A stretch of DNA of 44,181 nt from CAYLOC01 sp964385195 (lineage in GTDB: Bacteria > Actinomycetota > Actinomycetes > Propionibacteriales > Nocardioidaceae): contig CAYLOC010000003.1 in the NCBI GenBank assembly GCA_964385195.1, positions 1 through 44,181 of the forward strand, in the 5' to 3' direction. A model generated the notes under the pieces. That model was not told the DNA's origin, did no database searches, and was given only the letters and a program-made list of their open reading frames with translations. Shown piece by piece: positions 8,029 to 15,419 of this stretch (position 1 is the first letter of the stretch; each line of letters starts with the position of its first letter). A program made the position numbers and the translations under genes.

Positions 8029-9582
8029 TTGACGACGCAGACCGCCACCGCCCACACCACCCCACCGCCGGGTCAGTCGAGCCAGTACTCGACTCGCAAG
8101 CTGATCACGATCTTCATCGGCCTGATCCTCGGCATCTTGATGGCGGCACTGGACCAGACGATCGTGGCCACGGCGATGCCGACGATCGCCAGTGACCTCC
8201 ACGGCCTCTCGGAGTACTCGTGGATCATCACCGCCTACCTGCTGGCCCAGACGATCTCGATGCCGCTCTACGGCAAGCTCGGCGACTTCATCGGCCGGCG
8301 TGCCGCGTTCCAGCTGGCGATCGTGATCTTCCTTGTCGGGTCCGTACTCGCCGGGCTCTCGCAGTCGATGCTGATGCTGATCGGGCTGCGTGCGCTGCAA
8401 GGAATCGGTGCTGGCGGCCTCATGGTGGGCGCGCAGATGATCATGGCCGAGATCGTCAGCGCTCGCGAGCGGACGAAGTACATGTCGATCATGGGGCCGA
8501 TGATCGGGCTGGCCACAGTGCTGGGTCCGCTGTTGGGTGGGTTCCTGACCGAGCACATCACGTGGCGGTGGATCTTCTACATCAACGTGCCGATCGGGAT
8601 CGCTGCGCTGATCGTGGTCGGCCTGACGCTGAAGCTGCCGCATACCGCCCGTACGCCGAACGTGGACTACCTGGGATCGGCGTTCATGATCGCTGCGATC
8701 GGCTGTCTGATGCTGGTGCTGACCTGGGGTGGCAGGCTGTACGGCTGGACGTCACCGCTGATCCTCGGGCTCGCGGCCGGCTTCGTCATCATGGCGGTGT
8801 GCTGGATCTACGCCGAGCGGCACGCCGTCGAGCCGATCCTGCCGCCGCGGCTGTTCCGGGACCCGTTGTTCCGGGTCAACGCACCCCTCGCGCTGCTTCT
8901 CGGGGTGGCGATGTTCGGCGCAGTGAGCTACCTGCCCACGTTCCTGCAGCTGTCCTGGGGGGTCAGCGCCACCATGTCGGGGATCTTGATGCTGCCGCTG
9001 ATGGGCGGCCTGATGTTTGCCGCCGTGATTACCGGTCAGACGATCAGCCGCACCGGCCGGTACAAGTTCTTCCCGGTGATCGGCGCCGCGCTCGCCGGGA
9101 TCGGGATGTACACGCTGTCGTTCATGGACGCCACGACGTCCCGCGGCGAGTCCAGCCTCTACATGGCGATCCTGGGCCTGGGCATCGGCTGCATCATGCC
9201 GACGCTGGTGGTGACGGTCCAGAACTCCGTGGCCCACCAGGACATGGGTACCGCCACCGCAGGAATCAACTTCTTCCGGCAGATCGGCGCGTCGTTCGGC
9301 ACCGCGCTGATCGGGTCGCTGTTCATCAACCGGCTGACGTCGAACCTCGCGGACAACCTGCCGGCGAAAGCAGCAGGCAGCCTCGGGCAGCATGCCAACG
9401 GCATGTCCCCCGAACAGCTGCAGCAACTGCCACCGGCATTGGCACATGACGTCGTCGTGTCCTACGCCCATGCCTTGACTCCGTTGTACGCCTACGTGGC
9501 GCCACTACTGGGAGTCGCGTTCATCCTGGCCTGGTTCGTCAAGGAGATCCCGCTGACGACGACGCTGCCCGCCAAACGCTGA
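8029..9582 (+). CDS. DHA2-family (14-TM) MFS multidrug exporter
   Basis: A 517-residue proton-driven drug exporter with about 14 membrane helices. Family motifs are clear: LDQTIVATAMPTIASDL in helix 1 (D1 motif), LYGKLGDFIGRR (motif A), RALQGIGAGG (motif B) and LGPLLGGFLTEHITWRWIFY (antiporter motif C). The start is one of two adjacent TTG codons, 8026 or 8029. I prefer 8029 because AGGAG (8019-8023) is then 5 nt away; no ATG lies before helix 1. It follows the TetR gene and is probably controlled by it. Substrates cannot be read from sequence. Confidence 0.88.
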   Translation: MTTQTATAHTTPPPGQSSQYSTRKLITIFIGLILGILMAALDQTIVATAMPTIASDLHGLSEYSWIITAYLLAQTISMPLYGKLGDFIGRRAAFQLAIVIFLVGSVLAGLSQSMLMLIGLRALQGIGAGGLMVGAQMIMAEIVSARERTKYMSIMGPMIGLATVLGPLLGGFLTEHITWRWIFYINVPIGIAALIVVGLTLKLPHTARTPNVDYLGSAFMIAAIGCLMLVLTWGGRLYGWTSPLILGLAAGFVIMAVCWIYAERHAVEPILPPRLFRDPLFRVNAPLALLLGVAMFGAVSYLPTFLQLSWGVSATMSGILMLPLMGGLMFAAVITGQTISRTGRYKFFPVIGAALAGIGMYTLSFMDATTSRGESSLYMAILGLGIGCIMPTLVVTVQNSVAHQDMGTATAGINFFRQIGASFGTALIGSLFINRLTSNLADNLPAKAAGSLGQHANGMSPEQLQQLPPALAHDVVVSYAHALTPLYAYVAPLLGVAFILAWFVKEIPLTTTLPAKR

Positions 9583-9587
9583 CCCAC

Positions 9588-9647
9588 GAGCGATTCGTCC
9601 GAGTGAGCCGAGGTGGTTTCCGCCGGGGCCAGTCGGACGAATCGCTC
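9588..9647. terminator. Bidirectional hairpin between the exporter and gatB
   Basis: A perfect 15-bp inverted repeat (GAGCGATTCGTCCGA at 9588-9602 and its complement at 9633-9647) encloses a 30-nt loop. It lies between the convergent exporter and gatB genes and its right arm overlaps the gatB stop codon (9646-9648). No U-tract follows, as is common in GC-rich actinobacteria. Confidence 0.75.
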
Positions 9648-11151
9648 AGGTGAGGCGGGCGAGGATGAGCTCGCGGACCCGTTTAGCGTCGGCCTGGCCC
9701 TTCATCTCCTTCATCACCGCACCGATCAGCGCACCGGCGGCAGCGGTCTTCCCCCCGCGGATCTTGTCCGCAACGTCGGGGTCGGCCTCGATCGCACGCT
9801 CCACCGCCGCGGACAGCGCGGTGTCGTCGGAGACCACCTCCAGCCCACGGGCAGCCACCACGTCCTCCGGGGATCCCTCGCCGTCGAGTACGCCGTCCAG
9901 CACCTGACGGGCCAGCTTGTCGTTGACCCGGCCGGCATCGACGAGGGACTGCACCGCGGCGACCTGCTCCGGCGTGATCGGCAGCTCATCGAGCTCCACC
10001 CCGGTGTCGTTCGCGCGCCGCGCGAGCTCGGACAGCCACCACTTCTTCGCCGCAGCAGGGGAGGCGCCGGCGGTCACGGTCTGCTCGATCAGCGTGAGCG
10101 CCCCGGCGCCGATCACGTCGCGCATCTCCAGCTCGGAGAACGCCCACTCTGCCTGCAGCCGGGCGCGCCGCTTGGCCGGCGGCTCCGGAAGGGTACGACG
10201 GAGCTCGGCCACCCACTCCCGGGACGGTGCCACCGGGACCAGGTCGGGTTCGGGGAAGTACCGGTAGTCCTCGGCCTCCTCCTTCGGCCGGCCGGCGGTG
10301 GTGATGCCGGTGTCCTCGTGCCAGTGGCGGGTCTCCTGGGTCACGGCGCCTCCGGAGTCGAGGACCGCCGCCTGCCGGCAGAACTCGTACCGCACCGCGC
10401 GCTCGATGGAGCGGAAGGAGTTGACGTTCTTCGTCTCGGTGCGGGTGCCCAGCGGCTGCGCGGCGTCGCTCCGCAGCGACAGGTTGACGTCGCAGCGCAG
10501 TGATCCCTGCTCCATGCGTACGTCGGACACACCCAGCCCGCTGACCAGGTCGCGCAGGTAGGACACGTACGCCCGCGCGACTTGCGGTGCCTTGGCGCCG
10601 GCCCCTTCGATCGGCTTGGTCACGATCTCGATCAGCGGGATCCCGGCCCGGTTGAAGTCGAGCAGGGAGTGGTCGGCACCATGGATCCTTCCGGTCGCGC
10701 CCCCGACGTGCAGCGACTTCCCGGTGTCCTCCTCCATGTGTGCCCGCTCGATCCCGACCCGGACCAGGTCGCCGTCGACGTCGACGTCCAGCCACCCGTC
10801 GTAAGCGATCGGCTCGTCGTACTGGGAGGTCTGGAAGTTCTTCGGCATGTCGGGGTAGAAGTAGTTCTTCCGCGCGAACCGGCACCACTCGGCGATCTCG
10901 CAGTTCAGGGCGAGCCCGATCCGGATGGCCGACTCCACCGCCGCGCCGTTGACCACCGGGAGCGCGCCCGGCAACGCCAGGCACACCGGGCAGACCTGGG
11001 TGTTCGGCTCGGCTCCGAACCGGGTGGAGCAGCCGCAGAACATCTTGGACTCGGTGGACAGCTCGACATGCACCTCAAGCCCCAGCACCGGGTCGTACCG
11101 CGCCGCGGCGTCCTCGAACTCCACGAGCGGGTCGGTGACGGTCGCGGTCAT
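9646..11151 (-). CDS. gatB: Aspartyl/glutamyl-tRNA amidotransferase subunit B
   Basis: A 501-residue GatB. With GatA and GatC it converts misacylated Glu-tRNA(Gln), and possibly Asp-tRNA(Asn), to the amide form using glutamine-derived ammonia. The N-terminal cradle domain begins YDPVLGLEVHVELSTESKMFCGC and includes PNTQVCPVCLALPG (zinc-site cysteines) and later the family segments HMEEDTGKSLH and DFNRAGIPLIEIVT. The C-terminal helical and YqeY-like tail follows. The ATG at 11151 lies in an ATGA overlap with the gatA stop, with GGAGG just upstream, which excludes the longer in-frame start at 11199. It is the last gene of gatC-gatA-gatB. Confidence 0.96.
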   Translation of the reverse strand: MTATVTDPLVEFEDAAARYDPVLGLEVHVELSTESKMFCGCSTRFGAEPNTQVCPVCLALPGALPVVNGAAVESAIRIGLALNCEIAEWCRFARKNYFYPDMPKNFQTSQYDEPIAYDGWLDVDVDGDLVRVGIERAHMEEDTGKSLHVGGATGRIHGADHSLLDFNRAGIPLIEIVTKPIEGAGAKAPQVARAYVSYLRDLVSGLGVSDVRMEQGSLRCDVNLSLRSDAAQPLGTRTETKNVNSFRSIERAVRYEFCRQAAVLDSGGAVTQETRHWHEDTGITTAGRPKEEAEDYRYFPEPDLVPVAPSREWVAELRRTLPEPPAKRRARLQAEWAFSELEMRDVIGAGALTLIEQTVTAGASPAAAKKWWLSELARRANDTGVELDELPITPEQVAAVQSLVDAGRVNDKLARQVLDGVLDGEGSPEDVVAARGLEVVSDDTALSAAVERAIEADPDVADKIRGGKTAAAGALIGAVMKEMKGQADAKRVRELILARLT

Positions 11152-12659
11152 CTGCTCACCTCCAGCTCCGGAGCCTTCGCGGACAGCGGTTCGCCCCACT
11201 GCTGCACCAGCAGGCGTTCCATGGCGGCTGCGGCGTTGTAGCAGCGCGCATCCTCCAGGGCCGGTGCGAGGAACTGGATCCCGGTGGGCAGGTCGTCCTC
11301 GTCGGCGCGGCCACTCGGGACCGAGATACCCGGGACACCAGCCAGGTTCGCCGGGATCGTCGCGATGTCGTTGAGGTACATGGCCAGCGGGTCGTCGACG
11401 CGCTCGCCGATCTTGAACGCGGTCGTGGGTGCGGTCGGTGAGGCGAGTACGTCGGCCTGCTCGAACGCCGCGGCGAAGTCCCGGGCGATGAGCGTGCGCA
11501 CCTTCTGCGCCTGGCCGTAGTAGGCGTCGTAGTAGCCGGCGGACAGCGCGAACGTGCCGAGGATGACGCGCCGTTTGACCTCCTCGCCGAACCCGGCCTC
11601 CCGGGTGGCTGCCATCACCTGCTCCGCGCTGGGCGCGGACACACCGTCCGGCCCGGTGCGCAGCCCGTAGCGCATCGCGTCGTAGCGCGCGAGGTTGCTG
11701 CTGGCCTCACTGGGCAGGATCAGGTAGTACGCCGCGAGGGCGTAGTCGAAGTGGGGGCAGGAGACCTCCACGATCTCCGCGCCGGCGTCCGCGAGCAGGC
11801 GGATGGCCTCGTCGAACCGGGCGCGCACCCCGGGCTGGTAGCCCTCTCCCCCGAGCTCTCGGATCACGCCCACCCGGAGCCCGGCGACGTCGGCGCGCCG
11901 CACGGTCTCGGCCATCGAGGGCCACTGCGTGTCCAGGCTGGTCGAGTCGGCCGGGTCGTGACCGGCGATCACGTCGTGCAGCAGCGCGGCGTCCAGCACC
12001 GTCCGGGACACCGGCCCGGCCTGGTCGAGACTGGAGGCGAGCGCGATCAGCCCGAAGCGCGACACCCCGCCGTACGTCGGCTTCATCCCGACAGTTCCGG
12101 TGACCGCCGCCGGCTGGCGGATCGAACCGCCGGTGTCGGTGCCGATCGCCAGGGGCGCCTCGAACCCGGCGACGGCGGCGGCAGACCCGCCCCCGGAGCC
12201 GCCCGGGATGCGGGCGGTGTCCCAGGGGTTGTGGGTGGCGCCGAATCCGGAGTGCTCGGTGGAGCTGCCCATCGCGAACTCGTCCATGTTCGTCTTGCCG
12301 AGGATCGGCATGCCGGCCGCGCGCAGCTTGGTCACCAGCGTGGCGTCGTACGGCGGGACCCAGCCCTGGAGGATCCGGCTGCCGGCGGTGGTGGGGAGGC
12401 CCGCGGTCGTGCAGATGTCCTTCACCGCAACGGGTACGCCGAGCAGGGGCGGGACGTCCCGGCCGTCACGGCGGCGCTCGTCGGCAGCCCGGGCCTGCGC
12501 CAGCGCACCGTCGGCGTCGATGTGCAAGAAGCCGTGCAGGGCGGGCTCGACCGCGGCGATCCGGTCCAGGTGCGCCCGGGTCGCCTGCTCCGACGTGGTC
12601 TCGCCCCGCACCAGGGCGTCGGCCAGGTCGGCGGCGGACAGGCGGGTCAGATCGGTCAC
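11148..12659 (-). CDS. gatA: Glutamyl-tRNA(Gln) amidotransferase subunit A
   Basis: A 503-residue amidase-signature enzyme that releases ammonia from glutamine for GatB. The Ser-cisSer-Lys triad is visible: K80 in PVAVKD, S155 in GGSGGGS and S179 in GTDTGGSIRQPA. Length and motif spacing match GatA. It is separated from gatC by 2 nt and overlaps gatB by 4 nt, so the three subunits are translated together. Its start is a GTG, preceded by GGGGGAGGAG at the end of gatC. Confidence 0.96.
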   Translation of the reverse strand: MTDLTRLSAADLADALVRGETTSEQATRAHLDRIAAVEPALHGFLHIDADGALAQARAADERRRDGRDVPPLLGVPVAVKDICTTAGLPTTAGSRILQGWVPPYDATLVTKLRAAGMPILGKTNMDEFAMGSSTEHSGFGATHNPWDTARIPGGSGGGSAAAVAGFEAPLAIGTDTGGSIRQPAAVTGTVGMKPTYGGVSRFGLIALASSLDQAGPVSRTVLDAALLHDVIAGHDPADSTSLDTQWPSMAETVRRADVAGLRVGVIRELGGEGYQPGVRARFDEAIRLLADAGAEIVEVSCPHFDYALAAYYLILPSEASSNLARYDAMRYGLRTGPDGVSAPSAEQVMAATREAGFGEEVKRRVILGTFALSAGYYDAYYGQAQKVRTLIARDFAAAFEQADVLASPTAPTTAFKIGERVDDPLAMYLNDIATIPANLAGVPGISVPSGRADEDDLPTGIQFLAPALEDARCYNAAAAMERLLVQQWGEPLSAKAPELEVSR

Positions 12660-12661
12660 GG

Positions 12662-12973
12662 CTACTGCTCCTCCCCCAGGATCCGTGGGACGGCGAACCG
12701 CTGCTCCTCGACCGCGGGTGCTCCGGTCAGGGCCTCCTCGGCAGTGAGCCCGCGGTGCACCTCGTCGGGCCGGAAGACGTTGGTCAGCGGCAGCGCGTGG
12801 GAGCTGGGTGGGATGTCCTCGGCGGCGACCTCGTTGACCTTCGCGACGGACTCCAGGATCACCTCCAGCTGTGGGGCCAGATGATCCAGCTCCTCATCGG
12901 TGAGGTCGATCCTGGCCAGATGCGCCAGCCTGGCGACCTCGGCACGCGTCAGGGTCGGCTTGGATTCCGGCAT
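12662..12973 (-). CDS. gatC: Glutamyl-tRNA(Gln) amidotransferase subunit C
   Basis: A 103-residue GatC, the small stabilising subunit that wraps around GatA and GatB. The N-terminus LTRAEVARLAHLARIDLTDEEL is typical, and the central ILESVAKVNEVAAEDIPPSSHAL and FRPDEVHRGLTAEEAL segments match the family. It is the first gene of the gatCAB operon and has no RBS; a TAGGAT hexamer 6 nt upstream suggests a leaderless mRNA. Confidence 0.95.
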   Translation of the reverse strand: MPESKPTLTRAEVARLAHLARIDLTDEELDHLAPQLEVILESVAKVNEVAAEDIPPSSHALPLTNVFRPDEVHRGLTAEEALTGAPAVEEQRFAVPRILGEEQ

Positions 12974-12979
12974 GCCGCA

Positions 12980-12985
12980 ATCCTA
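12980..12985 (-). promoter_or_regulatory. -10 hexamer TAGGAT of gatCAB
   Basis: TAGGAT on the minus strand ends 6 nt before the gatC ATG. A weak TTGCGG lies 15 nt further upstream. The placement predicts a leaderless gatCAB transcript. Confidence 0.5.
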
Positions 12986-13024
12986 GGTCACCACCACCGG
13001 CCGCAACGCCCGGCGTCCGACGCC

Positions 13025-14301
13025 CTATTGGACGTCCTGGGGACTCGGAACAAGGTCGGCGTTGTGGGTGGCGAGATACCCCGGCAACCGGTGTGCGCGG
13101 ACGGCGTGGAAGAGCGCCCGGTCCTGCCGGGGGGCCACCTGCACCACACTCTTGCCATCCACCCATCCGGTGCCCTTGACCGGGATGGTGAGGAAGGTGA
13201 CGTCGCTGGCGCTGATCCCGCGCAGCGACAGGGCGAGCCCGCGAACCTCCGACGTGGAGAAACCGGCGTCGAGGACGAGGTGGTCGGTCAGCGCCTGCAG
13301 CGCGTTGGTCAGCTTCAACGGGTTCGCCAGCGTGCCGCGGGACAGCAGCTTCTTCATCATCGCTCGCAGGAAGTTCTCCTGCCGCTGGATCCGGGAGAAC
13401 CCCCCGCCGGGCAGCCCGTGGCGTTGCCGGACGTAGAGCAGCGCCTGCTGTCCCTGGAGGGTGTGGTAGCCCTTGTGCCAGGTCTTGTGGTTCGCCGAGT
13501 CATACACGGTCCGCGGGATGTACACCCGCACCCCCCCGAGCGCGGAGGACAGCTCCTTGAAACCGTTCCAGCCGATGACGGCAAGGTGGTCCATCCGCAG
13601 CCCGGTGAACTGTTCCACCGTCTGTACGTAGAGCGACGGGCCGCCGTAGGAGAACGCGGCGTTGATCTTGTGCATCCCGTACCCGGGGACGTTGACCCAG
13701 GAGTCACGGGGGATCGAGATCAGGTACATGTGCTGACGGTCGGCGGTGATATGCGCCACGATGATCGTGTCGCTGCGGTACACCCCCGGCTGCCATGTCC
13801 CGGACTGCAACGCCTCGGCGATCGGTGGCGCCTTGGGGTTGTCCAGGCCGGCCAGCAGGATGTTCAGCGGACGCCCGGCGTCCGGCAGCGGCGTCGACGC
13901 CGACGAGCCCGCGTGTTGCGACGTCCCCGAGTCCCCGCCGTGGGATGCGGGTTGCGCCGGCGGAGGGCGACCCGACTCCGGGATGTGCAGCGCGACCCGG
14001 GGGACCTCGTCGATCCGGTGGTTGAGGTAGTAGCCCCACCCCGCCACGGCCGCGGCGAGCAGACAGAGCACCACCCCGAGGCTTACGAGCACTTTGTGCC
14101 GCGCGATCACCGAACGGTGCNNNNNNNNNNNNNNNNNNNNNNNNNNNNNNNNNNNNNNNNNNNNNNNNNNNNNNNNNNNNNNNNNNNNNNNNNNNNNNNN
14201 NNNNNNNNNNNNNNNNNNNNGAGCACCACCCCGAGGCTTACGAGCACTTTGTGCCGCGCGATCACCGAACGGTGCCGCGCCTCTCCGTGGCCAGTGCCCA
14301 T
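13025..14301 (-). CDS. LytR-CpsA-Psr (LCP) family protein, split by an assembly gap
   Basis: A membrane-anchored LCP protein that should attach glycopolymers to peptidoglycan outside the cell. One transmembrane helix lies near residues 16-40. The LCP core includes RSDTIIVAHI, LISIPRDSWV, HKINAAFSYGG and GGVRVYIP, with the conserved Asp and Arg residues. The ATG at 14301 has GAGGAG 4 nt upstream. The coding sequence is interrupted by 100 N (14121-14220), and 55 bp are identical on both sides. If the N run and one copy are removed, the length becomes 1122 nt: an uninterrupted frame of 373 codons plus stop. The gene is therefore probably intact. It follows VanZ-like and DUF1992 genes. Confidence 0.88.
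14066..14120. repeat. Left copy of a 55-bp duplicated contig end
   Basis: Identical to 14221-14275 across the N run. The 55-nt length equals a common assembler k-mer size, so this is most simply an uncollapsed contig overlap rather than a biological duplication. Confidence 0.9.
14121..14220. other. Assembly gap (100 N)
   Basis: Exactly 100 N, the usual placeholder for a gap of unknown size. It lies inside the LCP gene between two identical 55-bp ends, so the true gap is probably minus 55 bp. Confidence 0.98.
14221..14275. repeat. Right copy of the 55-bp duplicated contig end
   Basis: Exact match to 14066-14120. Removing one copy together with the N run restores the reading frame of the LCP gene. 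Confidence 0.9.
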
Positions 14302-14355
14302 CCGCTCCTCGTACCAACTCGTGCCTGCAATATCCCATCATGCCGCGAAGATGGC

Positions 14356-14787
14356 CTACGCGGAGGTGGTACGACGAACTCCGCGGCCCGCGTGCCACCG
14401 GGCGAGTGCGTGCGCGGCGAGGCCGCCGAGCGCCGCGCCCGCTGCATTGGTGACAACGTCTCGCCAGCTCCCCGTCCGTCCCGGTAACGCGGTGAGCTGC
14501 ACCAGCTCGATGACGCCGGACGCCGCAGCACCGATGAGCAGCCAGTGCCACCAGCGCGATCGGCGTACCAGGATCATGCCGAGCAGACCCATCGGGACGA
14601 ACAGCACGACGTTGGCGACGATCTCGACGAGGTTCGCGTGGATCCAGCCAAGGACGGCCGCGTGGTGCAGCAGGTCGAGCGTGAACTGCACCGAGGTGCT
14701 CGCCGACCCCGCCGACGGCTGGAACACCAGGTATCCGACCGCGGCCAGGTAGCAGGCGTAGACCGCCGCGAGGAACGCGCGGGCCAC
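14356..14787 (-). CDS. VanZ-like family protein
   Basis: A 143-residue membrane protein with about four helices. VanZ-family features are present: NVVLFVPMGLLGMIL, the polar pair in GVIELVQL, and RDVVTNAAGAALGG. VanZ itself gives low-level teicoplanin resistance; most relatives have no proven role. The start is a GTG directly after the DUF1992 stop (TGAGTG), so translation is coupled to that gene. The LCP gene follows 54 nt later, giving a small envelope-related operon. Confidence 0.85.
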   Translation of the reverse strand: MARAFLAAVYACYLAAVGYLVFQPSAGSASTSVQFTLDLLHHAAVLGWIHANLVEIVANVVLFVPMGLLGMILVRRSRWWHWLLIGAAASGVIELVQLTALPGRTGSWRDVVTNAAGAALGGLAAHALARWHAGRGVRRTTSA

Positions 14788-15180
14788 TCAGCGGCTGCGG
14801 CGTGCGCGCCAGTCGGCCACCGCCTCATCGACGTCGACGGTGCGGACATACACCGCCGGGCCGGCGGCCGGGCGTCGCCGCGCCTCCAGGATCCGCTCGT
14901 TCAATCCGGTCACGAGGGCACGCACGGTGGACTCGTCCCGCTCGCGGTCCAACCGGCCGGGGAGCTCTTCCAGCTCTTTCTTCAGCGCCAGCGGCGTGGG
15001 AAGGACGGCGGTCGTGTCCAGATCCTCCCGCTTGATCCAGCTCTTGACCCACCAGTTCTCGTCGTAGTCCCCGTCGATGCCCTCGATCGGCTTCCCGGCG
15101 CCGGGCAGGTCGTCGAACTCGCCGCGCGCCATGGCGTCCTGGATCTGCTGCTCCACCCAGGTCGCGCGCTTCTCGAACAT
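14788..15180 (-). CDS. DUF1992 (DnaJ-homologue subfamily C28 conserved domain) protein
   Basis: A 130-residue soluble protein with the DUF1992 signature at its start: WVEQQIQDAMARGEFDDLPG followed by GKPIEG and the WWVKSWIKRE segment. A helical region follows (LALKKELEELPGRLDRERDE). The molecular function of this family is not established. A TAGCCT hexamer 7 nt before the ATG predicts a leaderless mRNA; that hexamer overlaps the stop codon of the small membrane protein upstream. It heads the DUF1992-VanZ-LCP group. Confidence 0.87.
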   Translation of the reverse strand: MFEKRATWVEQQIQDAMARGEFDDLPGAGKPIEGIDGDYDENWWVKSWIKREDLDTTAVLPTPLALKKELEELPGRLDRERDESTVRALVTGLNERILEARRRPAAGPAVYVRTVDVDEAVADWRARRSR

Positions 15181-15187
15181 TGCCCGC

Positions 15188-15193
15188 AGGCTA
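15188..15193 (-). promoter_or_regulatory. -10 hexamer TAGCCT for the DUF1992 gene
   Basis: TAGCCT on the minus strand lies 7 nt before the ATG at 15180. Its first three bases are the TAG stop codon of the preceding small membrane protein gene. Confidence 0.5.
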
Positions 15194-15343
15194 TCCGATG
15201 AGGCGGTAGTAGACGACCCAGCCGAGCGTGACGATCAACGCCAGCAGGGCGATCGTCACCGCGAGCATGACCACGAACGTGTTGGTCGTCGTCCGTGGGT
15301 CCGGTCGGCCGGGATGCTCATCGCCATAGGGGGAAGCGCTCAC
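15191..15343 (-). CDS. Small single-pass membrane protein (50 residues)
   Basis: A 50-residue hypothetical protein. Residues about 1-22 are polar (SASPYGDEHPGRPDPRTTT) and about 24-46 form one strongly hydrophobic helix (FVVMLAVTIALLALIVTLGW) that ends in VVYYRLIG. The frame continues upstream but without membrane or family features, and the GTG at 15343 has a well-placed TACCAT 7 nt before it, predicting a leaderless start. It lies between ligA and the DUF1992 gene. No function can be assigned. Confidence 0.6.
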   Translation of the reverse strand: MSASPYGDEHPGRPDPRTTTNTFVVMLAVTIALLALIVTLGWVVYYRLIG

Positions 15344-15350
15344 CCAGACA

Positions 15351-15356
15351 ATGGTA
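15351..15356 (-). promoter_or_regulatory. -10 hexamer TACCAT for the small membrane protein
   Basis: TACCAT on the minus strand lies 7 nt before the GTG at 15343. It is the main support for that start codon. Confidence 0.5.
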
Positions 15357-15419
15357 TCCGCCGGCAAACTGGCCAGAAACGGCAGGGAGATCTCGGTCGG
15401 GGCTGGCGACTTTGACCAC

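Noticed and set aside
14066..14275. A biological 55-bp duplication or insertion target site in the LCP gene
   Set aside because: Copies flank an N run exactly and merging them restores the frame; no mobile-element gene is present.
12755..14752. A 665-codon plus-strand frame running through the first N gap
   Set aside because: It depends on N codons, is antisense to gatC and the LCP gene, and shows no protein family.
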